64,000 nt of DNA, taken from positions 527,501 through 591,500 of the forward strand of contig NC_092636.1 in NCBI RefSeq assembly GCF_039555335.1. Reading direction: 5' to 3'. This document shows, piece after piece, positions 19,890 through 33,603 of this stretch. The notes under the pieces are model-generated. The model was not told the DNA's origin and did no database searches. It saw nothing but the letters and a program-made list of their open reading frames with translations. This stretch comes from Amphiura filiformis (Eukaryota; Echinodermata; Ophiuroidea; Amphilepidida; Amphiuridae). The translations under genes and the position numbers were made by a program. Numbering within the stretch: the first letter of the stretch is position 1; every line of letters begins with the position of its first letter.

Positions 19890-19997
19890 CACCACGGCAT
19901 AACAACTTAAAATTAATGGCTATCCTATCAGATCACAGAGCGCCTCCACACAGCAACAACATTGAGTCGATCGTGGTCAGCTGCTGCATGGGAGACC
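19890..19997 (+). pseudogene. Spacer 5S relic, unit 4 (type A)
   Basis: 108-bp form. The same spacer has a private ATTACTGCTG variant near 20,356. Confidence 0.6.
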
Positions 19998-21178
19998 AAA
20001 ACTTTTTACGGTTTTATAATAGGCCTACTGGTAATTGTGAGATAAATTCAACAAACTACAACACAACTGAAATTCTGTGATTTTCAATTTTATCAGTATC
20101 AAAACAAATCAACAAAAAAGTAGTTATCCTACTGAAACTTACTATTTTTATGGAGTACGACGTACTTGCAAAGATCAGGCATCTTCAACAATTACTGTTC
20201 AAGTAGAAATTCCTCCTTTCCCCATTATTATAGACGCATTTTCTTGTGGTGAAAAATAAATGAGACGTAATTAGATGAGAGTGAAATCTCAGTAGGCCTA
20301 TCATCTATAGCTGCAGCTGAACAGAGCAGAACATTTTCAAAACACGTGTTGACAAATTACTGCTGTCCGGGATTGTTGTGATTGTTGTCAGGTGACAATA
20401 ACTATTGTAATGCGTATCACGTGCGTAATGCGTACGCGTAAGCTGAAGTCATTGTTTCAACCGCATACGCGCTTGATGCTGGCTCGTGCGTGTATGACTA
20501 CACAAAGTCAACATGGTCAATGCGATTCAGGTACAAAATCAAATAAATAAAACATGTCACATCTAACATGCAAAATGTTGTTTGTTTGTTTGTTTGCTTA
20601 AATTTTTGTTTGTTAGTATGTCAAGGGGGTGTTGGTTTTATGTGTTGCGATTTATTTCTTTTTTTTTTTTTTTTTTTTTGCTATCTACTGAACCAAAGTG
20701 GTAAATCGGCGGAATACGTTTCTAATTTTATTCGTGACTTGCCATTGCAAATGCAATATGTCGCTTTTTGTTTGTTTGTTAATGTGTCAAGGGGTGTTGG
20801 CTTTATGTGGTGCGAGGTTTTTGTTTGTTTTTTTTTTTTTTTTTTATCTACTGAAGATAGCTCGAACCAAAGTGATAAATCGGCGGAATAATACATTTTT
20901 CTAATTATTTTACTCATGACTTGCCAAAGACGACCAATTTACTTTGTGAAAGTGGCGCTAAATTTGGTAAACTTACGCTGACCGGACGTGCAACCCGTGA
21001 TTTATTATAGTTCCTAAAATGAAAAGACTGGAATCTCATCAGAACCATGCACAATTTGATTAGAGTTACTTGTAAGTTTCATGAGAAGATGTTACAAATT
21101 TGTGCACAGTATTTCGGAAACGATTGAAAGAAAGGTCAATGCTGTAGCTATAAGTAAGCTAAATTCGCATCTTCAAAT

Positions 21179-21298
21179 GTCTACGGCCATACCACGTTGA
21201 ATACACCGGTTCTCGTCCGATCACCGAAGTTAAGCAACGTCGGGCCCGGTTAGTACTTGGATGGGAGACCGCCTGGGAATACCGGGTGCTGTAGACTT
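21179..21298 (+). rRNA. 5S rRNA: 5S ribosomal RNA, gene 5
   Basis: Canonical body and T4. Unit length 1,541 bp. Confidence 0.97.
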
Positions 21299-21429
21299 TT
21301 GCATTCTGATCCTTCTTTTTTTATTTTTACTCTTGATCGTTTTTGTGTCCTCTATCTGCTGTGATGAATTTTTTTCTATCTACAAAACGGCTTTGTTCAA
21401 AATGGGATTTTTTTCCTCAATTTCTGGAA

Positions 21430-21537
21430 CACCACGGCATAACAACTTAAAATTAATGGCTATCCTATCAGATCACAGAGCGCCTCCACACAGCAACAAC
21501 ATTGAGTCGATCGTGGTCAGCTGCTGCATGGGAGACC
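21430..21537 (+). pseudogene. Spacer 5S relic, unit 5 (type A)
   Basis: 108-bp form with intact ATGGGAGACC core. Confidence 0.6.
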
Positions 21538-22719
21538 AAAACTTTTTACGGTTTTATAATAGGCCTACTGGTAATTGTGAGATAAATTCAACAAACTACA
21601 ACACAACTGAAATTCTGTGATTTTCAATTTTATCAGTATCAAAACAAATCAACAAAAAGTAGTTATCCTACTGAAACTTACTATTTTTATGGAGTACGAC
21701 GTACTTGCAAAGATCAGGCATCTTCAACAATTACTGTTCAAGTAGAAATTCCTCCTTTCCCCATTATTATAGACGCATTTTCTTGTGGTGAAAAAATAAA
21801 TGAGACGTAATTAGATGAGAGTGAAATCTCAGTAGGCCTATCATCTATAGCTGCAGCTGAACAGAGCAGAACATTTTCAAAACACGTGTTGACAAACTGC
21901 TGTCCGGGATTGTTGTGATTGTTGTCAGGTGACAATAACTATTGTAATGCGTATCACGTGCGTAATGCGTACGCGTAAGCTGAAGTCATTGTTTCAACCG
22001 CATACGCGCTTGATGCTGGCTCGTGCGTGTATGACTACACAAAGTCAACATGGTCAATGCGATTCAGGTACAAAATCAAATAAATAAAACATGTCACATC
22101 TAACATGCAAAATGTTGTTTGTTTGTTTGTTTGCTTAAATTTTTGTTTGTTTGTTAGTATGTCAAGGGGTGTTGGTTTTATGTGTTGCGATTTAGTTCTT
22201 CTTTTTTTTTTTTTTTTTTTGCTATCTACTGAACCAAAGTGGTAAATCGGCGGAATACGTTTCTAATTTTATTCGTGACTTGCCATTGCAAAATGCAAAA
22301 TGACGCACTTTGTTTGTTTGTTAATGTGTCAAGGGGTGTTGGCTTTATGTGGTGCGAGGTTTTTGTTTTTTTTTTTTCTTTTTGCTATCTACTGAAGATA
22401 GCTCGAACCAAAGTGCTAAATCGTCGGAATAATACATTTTTCTAATTATTTTACTCATGACTTGCCAAAGACGACCAATTTACTTTGTGAAAGTGGCGCT
22501 AAATTTGGTAAACTTACGCTGACCGGACGTGCAACCCGTGATTTATTATAGTTCCTAAAATGAAAAGACTGGAATCTCATCAGAACCATGCACAATTTGA
22601 TTAGAGTTACTTGTAAGTTTCATGAGAAGATGTTACAAATTTGTGCACAGTATTTCGGAAACGATTGAAAGAAAGGTCAATGCTGTAGCTATAAGTAAGC
22701 TAAATTCGCATCTTCAAAT

Positions 22720-22839
22720 GTCTACGGCCATACCACGTTGAATACACCGGTTCTCGTCCGATCACCGAAGTTAAGCAACGTCGGGCCCGGTTAGTACTTG
22801 GATGGGAGACCGCCTGGGAATACCGGGTGCTGTAGACTT
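22720..22839 (+). rRNA. 5S rRNA: 5S ribosomal RNA, gene 6
   Basis: Canonical body and T4. Unit length 1,540 bp. Confidence 0.97.
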
Positions 22840-22970
22840 TTGCATTCTGATCCTTCTTTTTTATTTTTACTCTTGATCGTTTTTGTGTCCTCTATCTGCT
22901 GTGATGAATTTTTTTCTATCTACAAAACGGCTTTGTTCAAAATGGGATTTTTTTTCCTCAATTTCTGGAA

Positions 22971-23078
22971 CACCACGGCATAACAACTTAAAATTAATGG
23001 CTATCCTATCAGATCACAGAGCGCCTCCACACAGCAACAACATTGAGTCGATCGTGGTCAGCTGCTGCATGGGAGACC
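22971..23078 (+). pseudogene. Spacer 5S relic, unit 6 (type A)
   Basis: 108-bp form. Confidence 0.6.
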
Positions 23079-24259
23079 AAAACTTTTTACGGTTTTATAA
23101 TAGGCCTACTGGTAATTGTGAGATAAATTCAACAAACTACAACACAACTGAAATTCTGTGATTTTCAATTTTATCAGTATCAAAACAAATCAACAAAAAA
23201 GTAGTTATCCTACTGAAACTTACTATTTTTATGGAGTACGACGTACTTGCAAAGATCAGGCATCTTCAACAATTACTGTTCAAGTAGAAATTCCTCCTTT
23301 CCCCATTATTATAGACGCATTTTCTTGTGGTGAAAAAATAAATGAGACGTAATTAGATGAGAGTGAAATCTCAGTAGGCCTATCATCTATAGCTGCAGCT
23401 GAACAGAGCAGAACATTTTCAAAACACGTGTTGACAAACTGCTGTCCGGGATTGTTGTGATTGTTGTCAGGTGACAATAACTATTGTAATGCGTATCACG
23501 TGCGTAATGCGTACGCGTAAGCTGAAGTCATTGTTTCAACCGCATACGCGCTTGATGCTGGCTCGTGCGTGTATGACTACACAAAGTCAACATGGTCAAT
23601 GCGATTCAGGTACAAAATCAAATAAATAAAACATGTCACATCTAACATGCAAAATGTTGTTTGTTTGTTTGTTTGCTTAAATTTTGTTTGTTTGTTAGTA
23701 TGTCAAGGGGTGTTGGTTTTATGTGTTGCGATTTATTTTTTTTTTTTTTTTTTTTTTTGCTATCTACTGAACCAAAGTGGTAAATCGGCGGAATACGTTT
23801 CTAATTTTATTCGTGACTTGCCATTGCAAAATGCAAAATGACGCACTTTGTTTGTTTGTTAATGTGTCAAGGGGTGTTGGCTTTATGTGGTGCGAGGTTT
23901 TTTGTTTGTTTTTTTTTCTTTTTGCTATCTACTGAAGATAGCTCGAACCAAAGTGATAAATCGGCGGAATAATACATTTTTCTAATTATTTTACTCATGA
24001 CTTGCCAAAGACGACCAATTTACTTTGTGAAAGTGGCGCTAAATTTGGTAAACTTACGCTGACCGGACGTGCAACCCGTGATTTATTATAGTTCCTAAAA
24101 TGAAAAGACTGGAATCTCATCAGAACCATGCACAATTTGATTAGAGTTACTTGTAAGTTTCATGAGAAGATGTTACAAATTTGTGCACAGTATTTCGGAA
24201 ACGATTGAAAGAAAGGTCAATGCTGTAGCTATAAGTAAGCTAAATTCGCATCTTCAAAT

Positions 24260-24379
24260 GTCTACGGCCATACCACGTTGAATACACCGGTTCTCGTCCG
24301 ATCACCGAAGTTAAGCAACGTCGGGCCCGGTTAGTACTTGGATGGGAGACCGCCTGGGAATACCGGGTGCTGTAGACTT
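24260..24379 (+). rRNA. 5S rRNA: 5S ribosomal RNA, gene 7
   Basis: Canonical body and T4. The following spacer lacks part of the first duplicated segment near 25,215-25,245, which makes this the shortest unit at 1,514 bp. Confidence 0.97.
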
Positions 24380-24509
24380 TTGCATTCTGATCCTTCTTTT
24401 TATTTTTACTCTTGATCGTTTTTGTGTCCTCTATCTGCTGTGATTAATTTTTTTCTATCTACAAAACGGCTTTGTTCAAAATGGGATTTTTTTTCCTCAA
24501 TTTCTGGAA

Positions 24510-24617
24510 CACCACGGCATAACAACTTAAAATTAATGGCTATCCTATCAGATCACAGAGCGCCTCCACACAGCAACAACATTGAGTCGATCGTGGTCAG
24601 CTGCTGCATGGGAGACC
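24510..24617 (+). pseudogene. Spacer 5S relic, unit 7 (type A)
   Basis: 108-bp form. Confidence 0.6.
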
Positions 24618-25773
24618 AAAACTTTTTACGGTTTTATAATAGGCCTACTGGTAATTGTGAGATAAATTCAACAAACTACAACACAACTGAAATTCTGTGA
24701 TTTTCAATTTTATCAGTATCAAAACAAATCAACAAAAAAGTAGTTATCCTACTGAAACTTACTATTTTTATGGAGTACGACGTACTTGCAAAGATCAGGC
24801 ATCTTCAACAATTACTGTTCAAGTAGAAATTCCTCCTTTCCCCATTATTATAGACGCATTTTCTTGTGGTGAAAAAATAAATGAGACGTAATTAGATGAG
24901 AGTGAAATCTCAGTAGGCCTATCATCTATAGCTGCAGCTGAACAGAGCAGAACATTTTCAAAACACGTGTTGACAAACTGCTGTCCGGGATTGTTGTGAT
25001 TGTTGTCAGGTGACAATAACTATTGTAATGCGTATCACGTGCGTAATGCGTACGCGTAAGCTGAAGTCATTGTTTCAACCGCATACGCGCTTGATGCTGG
25101 CTCGTGCGTGTATGACTACACAAAGTCAACATGGTCAATGCGATTCAGGTACAAAATCAAATAAATAAAACATGTCACATCTAACATGCAAAATGTTGTT
25201 TGTTTGTTTGTTTGCTTAAATTTTTTTTTCTTTTTTTTTGTTGCGATTTATTTTTTTTTTTTTTTTTTTTTTTGCTATCTACTGAACCAAAGTGGTAAAT
25301 CGGCGGAATACGTTTCTAATTTTATTCGTGACTTGCCATTGCAAAATGCAAAATGACGCACTTTGTTTGTTTGTTAATGTGTCAAGGGGTGTTGGCTTTA
25401 TGTGGTGCGAGGTTTTTGTTTGTTTTTTTTTCTTTTTGCTATCTACTGAAGATAGCTCGAACCAAAGTGATAAATCGGCGGAATAATACATTTTTCTAAT
25501 TATTTTACTCATGACTTGCCAAAGACGACCAATTTACTTTGTGAAAGTGGCGCTAAATTTGGTAAACTTACGCTGACCGGACGTGCAACCCGTGATTTAT
25601 TATAGTTCCTAAAATGAAAAGACTGGAATCTCATCAGAACCATGCACAATTTGATTAGAGTTACTTGTAAGTTTCATGAGAAGATGTTACAAATTTGTGC
25701 ACAGTATTTCGGAAACGATTGAAAGAAAGGTCAATGCTGTAGCTATAAGTAAGCTAAATTCGCATCTTCAAAT

Positions 25774-25892
25774 GTCTACGGCCATACCACGTTGAATACA
25801 CCGGTTCTCGTCCGATCACCGAAGTTAAGCAACGTCGGCCCGGTTAGTACTTGGATGGGAGACCGCCTGGGAATACCGGGTGCTGTAGACTT
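25774..25892 (+). rRNA. 5S rRNA: 5S ribosomal RNA, gene 8 (one-base deletion, short T-run)
   Basis: GTCGGGCCCGG is reduced to GTCGGCCCGG, one G fewer in the region between box A and the intermediate element, and only three T follow GTAGAC. Spacing between box A and box C is thus changed by one base, which may weaken TFIIIA binding. The most suspect of the 32 copies. Unit length 1,537 bp. Confidence 0.9.
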
Positions 25893-26020
25893 TGCATTCT
25901 GATCCTTCTTTTTATTTTTACTCTTGATCGTTTTTGTGTCCTCTATCTGCTGTGATGAAATTTTTTCTATCTACAAAACGGCTTTGTTCAAAATGGGATT
26001 TTTTTCCTCAATTTCTGGAA

Positions 26021-26128
26021 CACCACGGCATAACAACTTAAAATTAATGGCTATCCTATCAGATCACAGAGCGCCTCCACACAGCAACAACATTGAGTCG
26101 ATCGTGGTCAGCTGCTGCATGGGAGACC
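26021..26128 (+). pseudogene. Spacer 5S relic, unit 8 (type A)
   Basis: 108-bp form. Confidence 0.6.
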
Positions 26129-27310
26129 AAAACTTTTTACGGTTTTATAATAGGCCTACTGGTAATTGTGAGATAAATTCAACAAACTACAACACAACTG
26201 AAATTCTGTGATTTTCAATTTTATCAGTATCAAAACAAATCAACAAAAAAGTAGTTATCCTACTGAAACTTACTATTTTTATGGAGTACGACGTACTTGC
26301 AAAGATCAGGCATCTTCAACAATTACTGTTCAAGTAGAAATTCCTCCTTTCCCCATTATTATAGACGCATTTTCTTGTGGTGAAAAAATAAATGAGACGT
26401 AATTAGATGAGAGTGAAATCTCAGTAGGCCTATCATCTATAGCTGCAGCTGAACAGAGCAGAACATTTTCAAAACACGTGTTGACAAACTGCTGTCCGGG
26501 ATTGTTGTGATTGTTGTCAGGTGACAATAACTATTGTAATGCGTATCACGTGCGTAATGCGTACGCGTAAGCTGAAGTCATTGTTTCAACCGCATACGCG
26601 CTTGATGCTGGCTCGTGCGTGTATGACTACACAAAGTCAACATGGTCAATGCGATTCAGGTACAAAATCAAATAAATAAAACATGTCACATCTAACATGC
26701 AAAATGTTGTTTGTTTGTTTGTTTGCTTAAATTTTTGTTTGTTTGTTAGTATGTCAAGGGGTGTTGGTTTTATGTGTTGCGATTTATTTCTTTTTTTTTT
26801 TTTTTTTTTTGCTATCTACTGAACCAAAGTGGTAAATCGGCGGAATACGTTTCTAATTTTATTCGTGACTTGCCATTGCAAAATGCAAAATGACGCACTT
26901 TGTTTGTTTGTTAATGTGTCAAGGGGTGTTGGCTTTATGTGGTGCGAGGTTTTTTGTTTGTTTTTTTCTTTTTTGCTATCTACTGAAGATAGCTCGAACC
27001 AAAGTGATAAATCGGCGGAATAATACATTTTTCTAATTATTTTACTCATGACTTGCCAAAGACGACCAATTTACTTTGTGAAAGTGGCGCTAAATTTGGT
27101 AAACTTACGCTGACCGGACGTGCAACCCGTGATTTATTATAGTTCCTAAAATGAAAAGACTGGAATCTCATCAGAACCATGCACAATTTGATTAGAGTTA
27201 CTTGTAAGTTTCATGAGAAGATGTTACAAATTTGTGCACAGTATTTCGGAAACGATTGAAAGAAAGGTCAATGCTGTAGCTATAAGTAAGCTAAATTCGC
27301 ATCTTCAAAT

Positions 27311-27430
27311 GTCTACGGCCATACCACGTTGAATACACCGGTTCTCGTCCGATCACCGAAGTTAAGCAACGTCGGGCCCGGTTAGTACTTGGATGGGAGC
27401 CCGCCTGGGAATACCGGGTGCTGTAGACTT
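27311..27430 (+). rRNA. 5S rRNA: 5S ribosomal RNA, gene 9 (box C variant)
   Basis: GGGAGACC in box C is GGGAGCCC here (A to C at nt 90). This is the ten-base core that even the spacer relic retains, so TFIIIA binding to the gene may be affected. T4 present. Unit length 1,548 bp. Confidence 0.95.
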
Positions 27431-27561
27431 TTGCATTCTGATCCTTCTTTTTTATTTTTACTCTTGATCGTTTTTGTGTCCTCTATCTGCTGTGATTAAT
27501 TTTTTTCTATCTACAAAACGGCTTTGTTCAAAATGGGATTTTTTTTCCTCAATTTCTGGAA

Positions 27562-27669
27562 CACCACGGCATAACAACTTAAAATTAATGGCTATCCTAT
27601 CAGATCACAGAGCGCCTCCACACAGCAACAACATTGAGTCGATCGTGGTCAGCTGCTGCATGGGAGACC
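27562..27669 (+). pseudogene. Spacer 5S relic, unit 9 (type A)
   Basis: 108-bp form; keeps GGGAGACC although the gene of the same unit does not. Confidence 0.6.
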
Positions 27670-28323
27670 AAAACTTTTTACGGTTTTATAATAGGCCTAC
27701 TGGTAATTGTGAGATAAATTCAACAAACTACAACACAACTGAAATTCTGTGATTTTCAATTTTATCAGTATCAAAACAAATCAACAAAAAGTAGTTATCC
27801 TACTGAAACTTACTATTTTTATGGAGTACGACGTACTTGCAAAGATCAGGCATCTTCAACAATTACTGTTCAAGTAGAAATTCCTCCTTTCCCCATTATT
27901 ATAGACGCATTTTCTTGTGGTGAAAAAATAAATGAGACGTAATTAGATGAGAGTGAAATCTCAGTAGGCCTATCATCTATAGCTGCAGCTGAACAGAGCA
28001 GAACATTTTCAAAACACGTGTTGACAAACTGCTGTCCGGGATTGTTGTGATTGTTGTCAGGTGACAATAACTATTGTAATGCGTATCACGTGCGTAATGC
28101 GTACGCGTAAGCTGAAGTCATTGTTTCAACCGCATACGCGCTTGATGCTGGCTCGTGCGTGTATGACTACACAAAGTCAACATGGTCAATGCGATTCAGG
28201 TACAAAATCAAATAAATAAAACATGTCACATCTAACATGCAAAATGTTGTTTGTTTGTTTGTTTGCTTAAATTTTTTTTGTTTGTTAGTATGTCAAGGGG
28301 TGTTGGTTTTATGTGTTGCGATT

Positions 28324-28362
<39 letters not shown>

Positions 28363-28858
28363 ATCTACTGAACCAAAGTGGTAAATCGGCGGAATACGTT
28401 TCTAATTTTATTCGTGACTTGCCATTGCAAAATGCAAAATGACGCACTTTGTTTGTTTGTTAATGTGTCAGGGGTGTTGGCTTTATGTGGTGCGAGGTTT
28501 TTTGTTTGTTTTTTTTCTTTTTGCTATCTACTGAAGATAGCTCGAACCAAAGTGATAAATCGGCGGAATAATACATTTTTCTAATTATTTTACTCATGAC
28601 TTGCCAAAGACGACCAATTTACTTTGTGAAAGTGGCGCTAAATTTGGTAAACTTACGCTGACCGGACGTGCAACCCGTGATTTATTATAGTTCCTAAAAT
28701 GAAAAGACTGGAATCTCATCAGAACCATGCACAATTTGATTAGAGTTACTTGTAAGTTTCATGAGAAGATGTTACAAATTTGTGCACAGTATTTCGGAAA
28801 CGATTGAAAGAAAGGTCAATGCTGTAGCTATAAGTAAGCTAAATTCGCATCTTCAAAT

Positions 28859-28978
28859 GTCTACGGCCATACCACGTTGAATACACCGGTTCTCGTCCGA
28901 TCACCGAAGTTAAGCAACGTCGGGCCCGGTTAGTACTTGGATGGGAGACCGCCTGGGAATACCGGGTGCTGTAGACTT
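28859..28978 (+). rRNA. 5S rRNA: 5S ribosomal RNA, gene 10
   Basis: Canonical body and T4. The preceding first T tract is unusually long. Unit length 1,533 bp. Confidence 0.97.
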
Positions 28979-29109
28979 TTGCATTCTGATCCTTTTTTTT
29001 TATTTTTACTCTTGATCGTTTTTGTGTCCTCTATCTGCTGTGATTAATTTTTTTCTATCTACAAAACGGCTTTGTTCAAAATGGGATTTTTTTTCCTCAA
29101 TTTCTGGAA

Positions 29110-29217
29110 CACCACGGCATAACAACTTAAAATTAATGGCTATCCTATCAGATCACAGAGCGCCTCCACACAGCAACAACATTGAGTCGATCGTGGTCAG
29201 CTGCTGCATGGGAGACC
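29110..29217 (+). pseudogene. Spacer 5S relic, unit 10 (type A)
   Basis: 108-bp form. The A-rich stretch after it (near 29,325) resembles that of unit 0. Confidence 0.6.
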
Positions 29218-30391
29218 AAAACTTTTTACGGTTTTATAATAGGCCTACTGGTAATTGTGAGATAAATTCAACAAACTACAACACAACTGAAATTCTGTGA
29301 TTTTCAATTTTATCAGTATCAAAACAAAAAAAAAAAAGTAGTTATCCTACTGAAACTTACTATTTTTATGGAGTACGACGTACTTGCAAAGATCAGGCAT
29401 CTTCAACAATTACTGTTCAAGTAGAAATTCCTCCTTTCCCCATTATTATAGACGCATTTTCTTGTGGTGAAAAAATAAATGAGACGTAATTAGATGAGAG
29501 TGAAATCTCAGTAGGCCTATCATCTATAGCTGCAGCTGAACAGAGCAGAACATTTTCAAAACACGTGTTGACAAACTGCTGTCCGGGATTGTTGTGATTG
29601 TTGTCAGGTGACAATAACTATTGTAATGCGTATCACGTGCGTAATGCGTACGCGTAAGCTGAAGTCATTGTTTCAACCGCATACGCGCTTGATGCTGGCT
29701 CGTGCGTGTATGACTACACAAAGTCAACATGGTCAATGCGATTCAGGTACAAAATCAAATAAATAAAACATGTCACATCTAACATGCAAAATGTTGTTTG
29801 TTTGTTTGTTTGCTTAAATTTTTGTTTGTTTGTTAGTATGTCAAGGGGTGTTGGTTTTATGTGTTGCGATTTATTTTTTTTTTTTTTTTTTTTGCTATCT
29901 ACTGAACCAAAGTGGTAAATCGGCGGAATACGTTTCTAATTTTATTCGTGACTTGCCATTGCAAAATGCAAAATGACGCACTTTGTTTGTTTGTTAATGT
30001 GTCAAGGGGTGTTGGCTTTATGTGGTGCGAGGTTTTTTGTTTGTTTTTTTTTTTTGCTATCTACTGAAGATAGCTCGAACCAAAGTGATAAATCGGCGGA
30101 ATAATACATTTTTCTAATTATTTTACTCATGACTTGCCAAAGACGACCAATTTACTTTGTGAAAGTGGCGCTAAATTTGGTAAACTTACGCTGACCGGAC
30201 GTGCAACCCGTGATTTATTATAGTTCCTAAAATGAAAAGACTGGAATCTCATCAGAACCATGCACAATTTGATTAGAGTTACTTGTAAGTTTCATGAGAA
30301 GATGTTACAAATTTGTGCACAGTATTTCGGAAACGATTGAAAGAAAGGTCAATGCTGTAGCTATAAGTAAGCTAAATTCGCATCTTCAAAT

Positions 30392-30511
30392 GTCTACGGC
30401 CATACCACGTTGAATACACCGGTTCTCGTCCGATCACCGAAGTTAAGCAACGTCGGGCCCGGTTAGTACTTGGATGGGAGACCGCCTGGGAATACCGGGT
30501 GCTGTAGACTT
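30392..30511 (+). rRNA. 5S rRNA: 5S ribosomal RNA, gene 11
   Basis: Canonical body and T4. Downstream GATACTTC replaces GATCCTTC. Unit length 1,546 bp. Confidence 0.97.
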
Positions 30512-30642
30512 TTGCATTCTGATACTTCTTTTTTATTTTTACTCTTGATCGTTTTTGTGTCCTCTATCTGCTGTGATTAATTTTTTTCTATCTACAAAAC
30601 GGCTTTGTTCAAAATGGGATTTTTTTTCCTCAATTTCTGGAA

Positions 30643-30750
30643 CACCACGGCATAACAACTTAAAATTAATGGCTATCCTATCAGATCACAGAGCGCCTCC
30701 ACACAGCAACAACATTGAGTCGATCGTGGTCAGCTGCTGCATGGGAGACC
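30643..30750 (+). pseudogene. Spacer 5S relic, unit 11 (type A)
   Basis: 108-bp form. Confidence 0.6.
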
Positions 30751-31400
30751 AAAACTTTTTACGGTTTTATAATAGGCCTACTGGTAATTGTGAGATAAAT
30801 TCAACAAACTACAACACAACTGAAATTCTGTGATTTTCAATTTTATCAGTATCAAAACAAATCAACAAAAAAGTAGTTATCCTACTGAAACTTACTATTT
30901 TTATGGAGTACGACGTACTTGCAAAGATCAGGCATCTTCAACAATTACTGTTCAAGTAGAAATTCCTCCTTTCCCCATTATTATAGACGCATTTTCTTGT
31001 GGTGAAAAAATAAATGAGACGTAATTAGATGAGAGTGAAATCTCAGTAGGCCTATCATCTATAGCTGCAGCTGAACAGAGCAGAACATTTTCAAAACACG
31101 TGTTGACAAACTGCTGTCCGGGATTGTTGTGATTGTTGTCAGGTGACAATAACTATTGTAATGCGTATCACGTGCGTAATGCGTACGCGTAAGCTGAAGT
31201 CATTGTTTCAACCGCATACGCGCTTGATGCTGGCTCGTGCGTGTATGACTACACAAAGTCAACATGGTCAATGCGATTCAGGTACAAAATCAAATAAATA
31301 AAACATGTCACATCTAACATGCAAAATGTTGTTTGTTTGTTTGTTTGCTTAAATTTTTGTTTGTTTGTTAGTATGTCATGGTTTTGTTGGTTTTATTTGT

Positions 31401-31437
<37 letters not shown>

Positions 31438-31937
31438 ATCTACTGAACCAAAGTGGTAAATCGGCGGAATACGTTTCTAATTTTATTCGTGACTTGCCAT
31501 TGCAAAATGCAAAATGACGCACTTTGTTTGTTTGTTAATGTGTCAAGGGGTGTTGGCTTTATGTGGTGCGAGGTTTTTTGTTTGTTTTTTTTTTTCTTTT
31601 TTGCTATCTACTGAAGATAGCTCGAACCAAAGTGATAAATCGGCGGAATAATACATTTTCTAATTATTTTACTCATGACTTGCCAAAGACGACCAATTTA
31701 CTTTGTGAAAGTGGCGCTAAATTTGGTAAACTTACGCTGACCGGACGTGCAACCCGTGATTTATTATAGTTCCTAAAATGAAAAGACTGGAATCTCATCA
31801 GAACCATGCACAATTTGATTAGAGTTACTTGTAAGTTTCATGAGAAGATGTTACAAATTTGTGCACAGTATTTCGGAAACGATTGAAAGAAAGGTCAATG
31901 CTGTAGCTATAAGTAAGCTAAATTCGCATCTTCAAAT

Positions 31938-32057
31938 GTCTACGGCCATACCACGTTGAATACACCGGTTCTCGTCCGATCACCGAAGTTAAGCAACGTC
32001 GGGCCCGGTTAGTACTTGGATGGGAGACCGCCTGGGAATACCGGGTGCTGTAGACTT
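31938..32057 (+). rRNA. 5S rRNA: 5S ribosomal RNA, gene 12
   Basis: Canonical body and T4. The spacer before it is irregular near 31,376-31,405. Unit length 1,546 bp. Confidence 0.97.
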
Positions 32058-32188
32058 TTGCATTCTGATCCTTCTTTTTTATTTTTACTCTTGATCGTTT
32101 TTGTGTCCTCTATCTGCTGTGATTAATTTTTTTCTATCTACAAAACGGCTTTGTTCAAAATGGGATTTTTTTTCCTCAATTTCTGGAA

Positions 32189-32296
32189 CACCACGGCATA
32201 ACAACTTAAAATTAATGGCTATCCTATCAGATCACAGAGCGCCTCCACACAGCAACAACATTGAGTCGATCGTGGTCAGCTGCTGCATGGGAGACC
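32189..32296 (+). pseudogene. Spacer 5S relic, unit 12 (type A)
   Basis: 108-bp form; last pure type A unit before the mosaic units. Confidence 0.6.
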
Positions 32297-33483
32297 AAAA
32301 CTTTTTACGGTTTTATAATAGGCCTACTGGTAATTGTGAGATAAATTCAACAAACTACAACACAACTGAAATTCTGTGATTTTCAATTTTATCAGTATCA
32401 AAACAAATCAACAAAAAAAAGTAGTTATCCTACTGAAACTTACTATTTTTATGGAGTACGACGTACTTGCAAAGATCAGGCATCTTCAACAATTACTGTT
32501 CAAGTAGAAATTCCTCCTTTCCCCATTATTATAGACGCATTTTCTTGTGGTGAAAAAATAAATGAGACGTAATTAGATGAGAGTGAAATCTCAGTAGGCC
32601 TATCATCTATAGCTGCAGCTGAACAGAGCAGAACATTTTCAAAACACGTGTTGACAAACTGCTGTCCGGGATTGTTGTGATTGTTGTCAGGTGACAATAA
32701 CTATTGTAATGCGTATCACGTGCGTAATGCGTACGCGTAAGCTGAAGTCATTGTTTCAACCGCATACGCGCTTGATGCTGGCTCGTGCGTGTATGACTAC
32801 ACAAAGTCAACATGGTCAATGCGATTCAGGTACAAAATCAAATAAATAAAACATGTCACATCTAACATGCAAAATGTTGTTTGTTTGTTTGTTTGCTTAA
32901 ATTTTTGTTTGTTTGTTAGTATGTCAAGGGGTGTTGGTTTTATGTGTTGCGATTTATTTCTTCTTTTTTTTTTTTTTTTTTTTGCTATCTACTGAACCAA
33001 AGTGGTAAATCGGCGGAATACGTTTCTAATTTTATTCGTGACTTGCCATTGCAAAATGCAAAATGACGCACTTTGTTTGTTTGTTAATGTGTCAAGGGGT
33101 GTTGGCTTTATGTGGTGCGAGGTTTTTTGTTTGTTTTTTTCTTTTTTGCTATCTACTGAAGATAGCTCGAACCAAAGTGATAAATCGGCGGAATAATACA
33201 TTTTTCTAATTATTTTACTCATGACTTGCCAAAGACGACCAATTTACTTTGTGAAAGTGGCGCTAAATTTGGTAAACTTACGCTGACCGGACGTGCAACC
33301 CGTGATTTATTATAGTTCCTAAAATGAAAAGACTGGAATCTCATCAGAACCATGCACAATTTGATTAGAGTTACTTGTAAGTTTCATGAGAAGATGTTAC
33401 AAATTTGTGCACAGTATTTCGGAAACGATTGAAAGAAAGGTCAATGCTGTAGCTATAAGTAAGCTAAATTCGCATCTTCAAAT

Positions 33484-33603
33484 GTCTACGGCCATACCAC
33501 GTTGAATACACCGGTTCTCGTCCGATCACCGAAGTTAAGCAACGTCGGGCCCGGTTAGTACTTGGATGGGAGACCGCCTGGGAATACCGGGTGCTGTAGA
33601 CTT
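33484..33603 (+). rRNA. 5S rRNA: 5S ribosomal RNA, gene 13
   Basis: Canonical body and T4. Its spacer is a mosaic between types A and B. Unit length 1,537 bp. Confidence 0.97.
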
